Source: a virus. From it: a stretch of 50,265 bases of DNA. A program made the position numbers and the translations under genes. The notes under the pieces are model-generated. The model had not been told where the DNA came from. It made no database searches and saw only the letters and a list, made by a program, of their open reading frames with translations. Positions 46,018-50,265 of this stretch are shown piece after piece. Numbering within the stretch: position 1 is the first letter of the stretch; every line of letters begins with the position of its first letter. The stretch is taken from positions 1-50,265 of IMG/VR virus record IMGVR_UViG_3300031673_000073; one strand, written 5' to 3'.

Positions 46018-46329
46018 CTACCTTCCTTCCTTGAGTGCTTTGAGGACATGATTGATACCTTCTTTAAATCGTCCATCTTTCCTCTTGACCTCAATTAATC
46101 CAGTTCCATCACAAAATATACACCCATCAGCTACACCATAACCACATTTATGCTTCACGGTTTTATAATCCCTTAAACGCTCCACCTTCTTGATTATCTC
46201 GGAGTTGTCGGGTTCTCCCGTGCGGGTGTTCCAAAACTTAATTGCGCCTTCGCCATCTTCCCCCCAATATTTCCAATCGGTATTCATGCCACATATTTTA
46301 CATGACACTTTGTTATTGCCGTCCATCAT
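46018..46329 (-). CDS. Lar-like restriction-alleviation-type protein, 103 aa from ATG (likely longer)
   Basis: The Lar signature is split: CKICG and AIKFWNTRTG lie inside the ATG-started frame. The other Cys pair, IEKLKPCNCGAS, is encoded upstream in the same frame at about 46340-46380, where no ATG/GTG/TTG exists. The frame is open back to the TGA of the preceding gene (46411-46413). True start may be AUA, or the two genes are one ORF broken by TGA. The middle contains PDNSEIIKKVERL, shared with the paralog family. The C-terminal half is another Cys-rich zinc ribbon (CIFCDGTG). Confidence 0.7.
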   Translation of the reverse strand: MMDGNNKVSCKICGMNTDWKYWGEDGEGAIKFWNTRTGEPDNSEIIKKVERLRDYKTVKHKCGYGVADGCIFCDGTGLIEVKRKDGRFKEGINHVLKALKEGR

Positions 46330-46410
46330 ATCTATGGTTAAATCATCTCTGCTAGCTCCACAATTACACGGCTTTAGCTTCTCTATCTGAGATCTTATGA
46401 AATTTCTCGA

Positions 46411-46680
46411 TCACTCTTTTTCTCCTTCGAGTATTTTCCGGATATCCTTCTCGAAATCTCTGTGTTCGGATTCCTTCAATCGTCCGATGAGTCTTACATC
46501 TGTTGCTATTCGCCCCATCACCTTCTTGATTATCTCGCCGTTATCGGGCTGTGTGCGGTCTATGATACCACCTAGCTTATCCCTCATCTCCTGCCACACC
46601 TCCCTTGCGTGTTCGTTCTCCGGCTCGCTTCCGTATATCAGGTCTAGTGCATCTTCCTTGCTCAATGTCTTGTCTGTCAT
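46411..46680 (-). CDS. MTDKTLSKE-family protein, 89 aa
   Basis: Starts MTDKTLSKEDALDLIYGSEP. It shares a 166-bp DNA repeat (46520-46685) with 47948-48110 at high identity, so it is a recent duplicate. Helical, without motifs. Its TGA is in frame with the Lar-like sequence downstream. Start lies in the KP-type junction AGGAGAGTAAGCCATGAC. Confidence 0.78.
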   Translation of the reverse strand: MTDKTLSKEDALDLIYGSEPENEHAREVWQEMRDKLGGIIDRTQPDNGEIIKKVMGRIATDVRLIGRLKESEHRDFEKDIRKILEGEKE

Positions 46681-46685
46681 GGCTT
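46520..46685. repeat. Dispersed repeat of the MTDK(T)LSKE genes, copy A
   Basis: About 165 bp are nearly identical to 47948-48110 (copy B), differing by roughly ten substitutions and a 3-bp loss in B (KTLS becomes KLS). Both cover the N-terminal half of the gene and its start junction. It shows that gene cassettes here duplicate and recombine. Confidence 0.85.
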
Positions 46686-46895
46686 ACTCTCCTTTTCCTT
46701 TTCAATAGTGTTTTTCAATGCTTCTTTAGCTGCCTTAAAATAATAGTCATAATGACTTTCCAAATCGTCCACGTGTCGTTGTTCGGAGAAGCTATATTTT
46801 TTTCCATTCACTCTAACCTCAAAAAACAATTCTTTCAAGCTATCCCCATAGAAAGATGGTCTAATTTCAAACAAAAAATATTCAATCTTCATCAC
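46677..46895 (-). CDS. Hypothetical protein, 72 aa
   Basis: Beta-strand-rich N-terminal half (MKIEYFLFEIRPSFYGDSLK) then helical, ending KEKESKP. Not recognised. The start follows the ideal Shine-Dalgarno AAGGAGGTG carried inside the 9-codon ORF at 46892-46921. Confidence 0.7.
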   Translation of the reverse strand: MMKIEYFLFEIRPSFYGDSLKELFFEVRVNGKKYSFSEQRHVDDLESHYDYYFKAAKEALKNTIEKEKESKP

Positions 46896-46921
46896 TCCAC
46901 CTCCTTTGTTTTAGCTGTCAT
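46892..46921 (-). CDS. Mini-ORF MTAKTKEVE, 9 aa
   Basis: ATG 46921 sits in the junction AAAGGAGAAGCCATGACAG. The ORF ends in TGATG overlapping the next gene's start and contains AAGGAGGTG. It probably serves to hand ribosomes to the 72-aa gene rather than to make a functional peptide. The MT-x-x-T start resembles the family MTDKT start, so it may be a relic. Confidence 0.45.
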   Translation of the reverse strand: MTAKTKEVE

Positions 46922-47310
46922 GGCTTCTCCTTTGGTGGTGTTATGCCCGAACTTTGATACATGACCGCTAACCGCCCAGACATCCAGCCTTCCCAACCGT
47001 ATTTCTTTGCCTTCTCTAAAAGCTCGAATGTATCTTTAATATCACGGTCGCAAGACTCAAAACCTCGCAACCAAACTTCTGCTTCTCTCTTTGCCTGTTC
47101 AATGGTTTCGGTATAACCCCAAGAAGGACACCCAACATGACCATCGTTATAACGTATCTGCCACATCCACTTAACTGCTTTTTTCTTCTCGTCCACTGTA
47201 TTAAATTGTTCTTCGAGTACGGCACATAAATTACGAACTGGCCCATACTCCCACGGATAAGCGTTTTTGTGCCTTGGCTTTTTCCATTTAAGCTTCTCTA
47301 TCTCTGGCAT
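46918..47310 (-). CDS. Hypothetical protein, 130 aa
   Basis: Begins MPEIEKLKWKKPRHKNAYPW, with Trp-rich middle WMWQIRYNDGHVGCPSWGYT and helical second half. It ends PPKEKP, whose codons supply the next ribosome binding site. Not recognised. Start after AAAGGAGAATCATA, the KGES junction. Confidence 0.72.
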   Translation of the reverse strand: MPEIEKLKWKKPRHKNAYPWEYGPVRNLCAVLEEQFNTVDEKKKAVKWMWQIRYNDGHVGCPSWGYTETIEQAKREAEVWLRGFESCDRDIKDTFELLEKAKKYGWEGWMSGRLAVMYQSSGITPPKEKP

Positions 47311-47615
47311 TATGATTCTCCTTTCTTGTTTCTCTTATCGCACTCTGCTTGTGCTTGTTTCTTGGTTGGGAACATATCATCCTTCGGCAATGAAGTCCCA
47401 TGACTTGCTCGATATTCTGTCCAATGTTGTGCGTTTGTATTTTTCTCTTTACGCCAATTAGCAGAAATCCCACATATTATAAAAGAATCGTCTATCTCCC
47501 ATACCAATTTATCTACTTTCAATTCGATACCACATGAATCACATTTTTTATATTTAACAGACTCACGTATCAACCATACCTTATCCCCTATATCAAACTT
47601 GGTCTTGATGTTCAT
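47310..47615 (-). CDS. Zinc-ribbon protein, 101 aa
   Basis: Starts MNIKTKFDIGDKVWLIRESV at ATG 47615. CDSC near residue 24 and C near residue 46 could bind zinc. The FDIGDKVW strand opening is that of small SH3-like barrels. Ends KKGES. Bounded at both ends by the 17-bp KGES junction. Confidence 0.72.
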   Translation of the reverse strand: MNIKTKFDIGDKVWLIRESVKYKKCDSCGIELKVDKLVWEIDDSFIICGISANWRKEKNTNAQHWTEYRASHGTSLPKDDMFPTKKQAQAECDKRNKKGES

Positions 47616-47833
47616 TATGATTCTCCTTTGGTTATCCAATTCCACGCTTTTATTGCTTGAGATTTACCTTTGTGGGTAATGTTGGGATATGCAAACCCTA
47701 TTCTTCCGCAGAGTTTACAATATGCCCACGACCATTTCTTCCCGTCATCTGTTGTAAATACATATTCATTGGTACTACATTTCGGGCAACAAAAAGGATT
47801 ATGTTTCGCAAAGCACGTTGGACACGTTTCCAT
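47615..47833 (-). CDS. Lar-like zinc-ribbon protein, 72 aa
   Basis: Starts METCPTCFAKHNPFCCPKCS. It has CPTC, CCPKC and CKLCG pairs and ends with SQAIKAWNWITKGES, the AI-x-x-WN feature of Lar-family restriction-alleviation proteins. Probably binds a host restriction enzyme or DNA, as known for Lar. Bounded by KGES junctions on both sides. Confidence 0.72.
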   Translation of the reverse strand: METCPTCFAKHNPFCCPKCSTNEYVFTTDDGKKWSWAYCKLCGRIGFAYPNITHKGKSQAIKAWNWITKGES

Positions 47834-48246
47834 TATGATTCTCCTTTGAGGATTGAGAGGATTTTGTTCGCCTTTGCGTCCATTAGTACAACGTACTTTG
47901 CGTCTGTGAACTTCATGTTTTTTATCAAGTCGCACAACTCCGACTCCACCTTCTTGATTATCTCGGAGTTGTCGGGCTGTATGTGGTCTATGATACCACC
48001 TAGCTTATTCCTCATCTCCTGCCATGCCTCCCTTGCGTGTTCGTTCTCTGGCTCGCTTCCGTATATCAGGTCTAGTGCATCTTCCTTGCTCAACTTGTCT
48101 GTCATGGCTTCTCCTGTGTTAGTGCGGTCTAGATTGCCTTTTGCTAGTTCTCTAAACTTTACTAACGCTTTCTCCATATCTTCAGGAGTTAGTTTTATGC
48201 CTAGCTCTTCGAGTTTCTTTCTTATCTCTTCTTGTTTGTCTGTCAT
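47833..48246 (-). CDS. Fused MTDK-family protein, 137 aa, with internal start
   Basis: Residues 1-46 (MTDKQEEIRKKLEELGIKLT...) are joined in frame at GEAMTD to MTDKLSKEDALDLIYGSEP. The latter starts at 48105 after GGAGAAGCC, the junction that normally sits between separate genes. The internal product would be 90 aa. The second part repeats 46411-46680 and ends with a strand-rich part and LKGES. Function unknown. Confidence 0.75.
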   Translation of the reverse strand: MTDKQEEIRKKLEELGIKLTPEDMEKALVKFRELAKGNLDRTNTGEAMTDKLSKEDALDLIYGSEPENEHAREAWQEMRNKLGGIIDHIQPDNSEIIKKVESELCDLIKNMKFTDAKYVVLMDAKANKILSILKGES

Positions 48247-48602
48247 GGCTTCTCCTTTGGATTTTCTTGTGCCACTCCCGTTACGCCAAGTGCCTCACCG
48301 AGTTTAGTTAAGGCAATACCCCATTCATCAGATGATGGTCTTCCTTTGTCGGTGACGTTAATATCTCGGTCGTGCAGATAATAAAGTTCCCGTGATGCTT
48401 TTTCTATCTCGCTGTTGTCGGGCTGTATGCGGTCTATGATACGCTGAAAATCCTTCACTACCATGCTTGATAAATCATCCTTTGGGTGTGTGACGAAGCA
48501 GGCGGGGTCTTGGTAATACGCCCGTATTTCGCTCGCTAACTGTTTTGCGCTCCTGTCGTTGTCGTACTTTGTTTGTTCTTCCTTCGTTAGCTTCTCCGGC
48601 AT
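48243..48602 (-). CDS. Paralog-family hypothetical protein, 119 aa
   Basis: Starts MPEKLTKEEQTKYDNDRSAK. The segment FQRIIDRIQPDNSEIEKASR is shared with other proteins of this region. The last part (GKPSSDEWGIALTKLGEALG) looks helical. Ends PKEKP, whose codons hold the next ribosome binding site. Begins right after the KGES junction (48600-48616). Confidence 0.75.
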   Translation of the reverse strand: MPEKLTKEEQTKYDNDRSAKQLASEIRAYYQDPACFVTHPKDDLSSMVVKDFQRIIDRIQPDNSEIEKASRELYYLHDRDINVTDKGRPSSDEWGIALTKLGEALGVTGVAQENPKEKP

Positions 48603-48853
48603 TATGATTCTCCTTTAGTTAGTTCTCGTATCATTAACAGTCTGATAATAGCGTGGTCGATGCTAGGTCGTCCGCTGTCTGGGTCTATATGTCCTCCTAT
48701 TGAGTTCCATCTATCGAAATGCCCGTGAAACTTTGTGTAATGAACACTCAAGTCTTTCTCCCGCCACCCATTGTCGCCGTGCTTGCCCTTACCTTCTTGT
48801 ATGAGTAGGTCGTCTAGTCCTTGAAGGTTAAAGAACTTTGTTAGTAGTTTCAT
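48602..48853 (-). CDS. Small protein resembling DUF5664 / dNTP pyrophosphohydrolase N-domain, 83 aa
   Basis: ATG 48853 (MKLLTKFFNLQGLDDLLIQE) after AGGAGG; overlaps the methyltransferase stop (ATGA). VHYTKFHGHFDRWNSIGGHI, then DPDSGRPSIDHAIIRLLMIR follows the H-x(n)-W-x-x-G-x-x-D-P-x-SG-x(4)-HA pattern of small phage proteins related to MazG-like helical enzymes. A full active site is not evident. Ends TKGES. Confidence 0.6.
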   Translation of the reverse strand: MKLLTKFFNLQGLDDLLIQEGKGKHGDNGWREKDLSVHYTKFHGHFDRWNSIGGHIDPDSGRPSIDHAIIRLLMIRELTKGES

Positions 48854-49992
48854 GTTAAACCTCCTAACCTTTTGAACGCTTCCCTCGCACACTGCGGAAC
48901 CACGCTGTTGCCAAGGCATTTAAGGCGGTCGTTTCTAAAGGGTAGCCCATTAACCACTCTACCCACGTTGGGTTCAGTTGGCCAGTAATCCCCTCCATCG
49001 CGTTCACCTTGTCCGGCAAGCTGTTGTTCTCGTTCCTCCCTGCCGCTTCTAGAGTTTCTTGATTTCTGCCGCCTTTGTAATCCCTTGCCGCCGGGGTTGG
49101 ATATGTCTGTTTGTGTATCACTTCTGGTAGCCCTTGTTGATTGCTGTTCGGTCCGCGGCGTTTGTAATCCTGTTTCGTTGGTGTCGGCCACATCTGTGTT
49201 TTCCCTTCCACCAATTCCGCCAGCCCCCTTCCGTATCCTACCGTTGTCCTTCCCGGCTCTTGGCTTCTTGGTGTTGGCCACATCTGCACCGCTTGACTTA
49301 GATTTACACTGTGCATTGACCCTTCTTTCTGCTGGCTCGACTTCAGTTTGTCTGTGAAGGTGTCTGCTGTTGTTGGTGTCGGCCATGTCTTTGGTGTTTT
49401 GACTTGCGCACTTAAACTCCCCGCACACTTGTCCGTCCTGTTGCCCATTCTTTTCACGAAGTTGTCCGTGTTTTCTCCTGTTTCCGTTGCTCTTGGAGTG
49501 AGCCAGCAACCACCACCTTTCTCGTCTGTGCGGCGCTCCCATGTCGAAAGCTGATAGCAAGCCCCATCTACAATCATACCGTAACTCGGCCAACACTCCG
49601 GTAACTTCAGCAAGTCCTCGAAAAGTGATAGCTGGCACATTTTCCAAGAAGATGAACTCTGGTCGTAGTTCGCTAGACAACCTAACGATTTCGCCAAATA
49701 GTCCACTTCGCTTTCCCGCCAAGCCCGCTCCACTTCCCGCAATACTAATGTCTTGACAGGGGAAGCCACCGCTGATGATGTCGATTTCTGGGAGGTCTTT
49801 TCCTTTGAGTGTGGTAACGTCATCCCAGATAGGGGCGTTGTCAATCTCACCTCTTGACATTCTTGAAAGTAAGACGGCTTGAGCGTATCGCTCGTTTTCA
49901 CAATAGGCGACTGTGCCGACCCATGGCGAAAGGGCTTCGCTGATTCCTCCAATTCCGCTAAATAAATCCAAACCATTTAACTTCTCCTTCAT
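48850..49992 (-). CDS. dcm: DNA cytosine-5 methyltransferase, 380 aa
   Basis: Motif I DLFSGIGGISEAL at residues 9-21. Motif IV GGFPCQDISIAG near residue 77 has the catalytic Cys. Motif VI FLENVPAI is near residue 114, and motif VIII RRERWWLLAHS near residue 157. Motifs IX/X GLPFRNDRLKCLGNSVVPQC are near the C-terminus. The region between VIII and IX (residues 165-330), where C5 enzymes recognise DNA, is a string of ADTN/ANTK units. It methylates cytosine C5 at an unknown site. No restriction nuclease is adjacent. It is overlapped by the +1 frame ORF at 48864-49976. Confidence 0.93.
   Translation of the reverse strand: MKEKLNGLDLFSGIGGISEALSPWVGTVAYCENERYAQAVLLSRMSRGEIDNAPIWDDVTTLKGKDLPEIDIISGGFPCQDISIAGSGAGLAGKRSGLFGEIVRLSSELRPEFIFLENVPAITFRGLAEVTGVLAELRYDCRWGLLSAFDMGAPHRRERWWLLAHSKSNGNRRKHGQLREKNGQQDGQVCGEFKCASQNTKDMADTNNSRHLHRQTEVEPAERRVNAQCKSKSSGADVANTKKPRAGKDNGRIRKGAGGIGGRENTDVADTNETGLQTPRTEQQSTRATRSDTQTDISNPGGKGLQRRQKSRNSRSGREEREQQLAGQGERDGGDYWPTEPNVGRVVNGLPFRNDRLKCLGNSVVPQCAREAFKRLGGLT
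48864..49976 (-). CDS. WPTP-repeat protein encoded in +1 frame inside the C5 methyltransferase gene, 370 aa
   Basis: ATG 49976 is preceded by AAGGAG-AAGTTAA, a consensus Shine-Dalgarno located in codons 2-4 of the methyltransferase. The frame is open for 1,113 bp, nearly the whole host gene. The product is not random. It has SSSSWKMCQLSLFEDLL, CYQLSTWERRT, then WLTPRA, WPTPTT, WPTPRS, WPTPTK and YPTPAA at intervals, and NPTWVEWLMGYP near the end. I recall this WPTP / NPxWVEWLMGxP layout in phage and metagenome proteins. Function unknown. Confidence 0.75.
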   Translation of the reverse strand: MVWIYLAELEESAKPFRHGSAQSPIVKTSDTLKPSYFQECQEVRLTTPLSGMTLPHSKEKTSQKSTSSAVASPVKTLVLREVERAWRESEVDYLAKSLGCLANYDQSSSSWKMCQLSLFEDLLKLPECWPSYGMIVDGACYQLSTWERRTDEKGGGCWLTPRATETGENTDNFVKRMGNRTDKCAGSLSAQVKTPKTWPTPTTADTFTDKLKSSQQKEGSMHSVNLSQAVQMWPTPRSQEPGRTTVGYGRGLAELVEGKTQMWPTPTKQDYKRRGPNSNQQGLPEVIHKQTYPTPAARDYKGGRNQETLEAAGRNENNSLPDKVNAMEGITGQLNPTWVEWLMGYPLETTALNALATAWFRSVRGKRSKG

Positions 49993-50030
49993 TTAATAAC
50001 CTGCCGTTCCTCTGGTGTCTGGTCTGTCAT
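49989..50030 (-). CDS. Mini-ORF MTDQTPEERQVIK, 13 aa
   Basis: ATG 50030 lies in the 17-bp KGES junction; TGA overlaps the methyltransferase ATG at 49992. It contains GGCAGG, a possible ribosome binding site for the methyltransferase. MTDQT matches the family start MTDKT, so it may be the remnant of a family gene displaced when the methyltransferase was inserted. Also encoded partly by bases 1-19. Confidence 0.45.
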   Translation of the reverse strand: MTDQTPEERQVIK

Positions 50031-50265
50031 TATGATTCTCCTTTGAGTTCGTGCTTTAGACATTCTCCACCACTTTGTTGACAAATGTTTTCATCAAAGT
50101 GAGTACAGGTAAAACAAGTCATGCCCTCTGCCTTCCCCGACACCTCCGTGGTGTCTATGCGGTCTATGATTGCCCTTACCTTTTCGGGCTTCCACGTGAA
50201 GATAGTTCCCTCTTCAGTCATAGTGTGCATTAGATTATATAACTCGCTTATTGCCTCTTCCTTGC
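50030..50265 (-). CDS. Partial second copy of the 19-273 gene (assembly overlap)
   Basis: The same gene as 19-273, cut by the window end so that the first seven codons are missing. One synonymous base differs (50138 C against 127 T). It should be counted once in the circular genome. Confidence 0.9.
   Translation of the reverse strand, partial: KEEAISELYNLMHTMTEEGTIFTWKPEKVRAIIDRIDTTEVSGKAEGMTCFTCTHFDENICQQSGGECLKHELKGES

Noticed and set aside
49085-49756. Plus-strand ORFs opposite the methyltransferase
   Set aside because: Unlike the +1 frame ORF they lack a ribosome binding site and recognisable motifs; they are short antisense frames.
46892-50030. CRISPR array or spacer-like repeats in the junction-rich region
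   Set aside because: Repeats are 14-17 bp, unevenly spaced by whole genes, and each is a start/stop junction.

Overview
The window is an essentially complete genome of a tailed dsDNA phage (Caudoviricetes, siphovirus-like layout). Bases 1-254 recur at 50012-50265 with a single mismatch, so the contig closes into a circle or circularly permuted unit of about 50,011 bp. Every gene I can support is on the minus strand, so the genome reads from high to low coordinates. I recognise a terminase, a portal-MuF fusion, a prohead protease/scaffold, an HK97-type capsid protein, connectors, a tail tube, a frameshifted tail chaperone pair, a tape measure, tail-tip proteins and lysis genes. I found no integrase, CI-like repressor, DNA polymerase, primase or helicase. 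The host is unknown. Lipobox proteins and Sec signal peptides suggest a diderm host, while two SpoVG-like proteins are more typical of Firmicutes, deltaproteobacteria or spirochaetes. Nothing here names a genus.

Region A (about 50.3-44.5 kb, continuing through the junction to about 0-4.4 kb) is a chain of small accessory genes: zinc ribbons, Lar-like proteins, paralogous 80-140 aa proteins, a HAD phosphatase and small membrane proteins. They are joined by near-identical junctions in which the last codons of one gene (ending KGES, KGAK or KEKP) are the ribosome binding site of the next. A C5-cytosine methyltransferase here is overlapped almost end to end by a second ORF in the +1 frame. That ORF has its own Shine-Dalgarno and a WPTP-repeat protein, and I consider it the most interesting item in the window.

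Region B (44.1-25.2 kb) is packaging and morphogenesis: small terminase, several small genes, large terminase, portal-MuF, an ASCH-like protein, protease with an internal scaffold start, and the major capsid. Five consecutive genes whose products carry Sec signal peptides follow (LamG-like, repeat, LamG-like, beta-helix, small), which is very unusual inside a head operon. Then come connectors, tail tube and the tail chaperones G and GT, with a clear A9 slippery site. Region C (25.2-15.5 kb) holds the tape measure, tail tip and carbohydrate-binding tail protein, an endolysin, a holin candidate, a TPR lipoprotein and an intact-looking TIM-barrel amidohydrolase.

Region D (15.6-6.8 kb) is the early/replication module. 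It opens with a near-consensus promoter with an A-tract upstream element, a long terminator-like hairpin and a 92-nt tRNA-like element with encoded CCA. Then follow SpoVG, a putative single-strand annealing protein, a RecB/Cas4-like nuclease, a DnaD-like initiator with nearby iteron-like repeats, a possible histone-fold protein, a PD-(D/E)XK resolvase candidate, an HNH-like protein and two paralogous coiled-coil proteins. A second promoter with the same 34-bp -35/A-tract sequence drives a set of 55-64 aa proteins. A ribbon-helix-helix regulator sits beside a 9-bp operator-like array.

Region E (6.8-4.4 kb) groups a pseudoknot-like 5' leader, a cysteine-cluster protein, an N6A/N4C-type DNA methyltransferase and a DUF5131/Gp37-type radical SAM protein in overlapping order, possibly a nucleic-acid modification unit.
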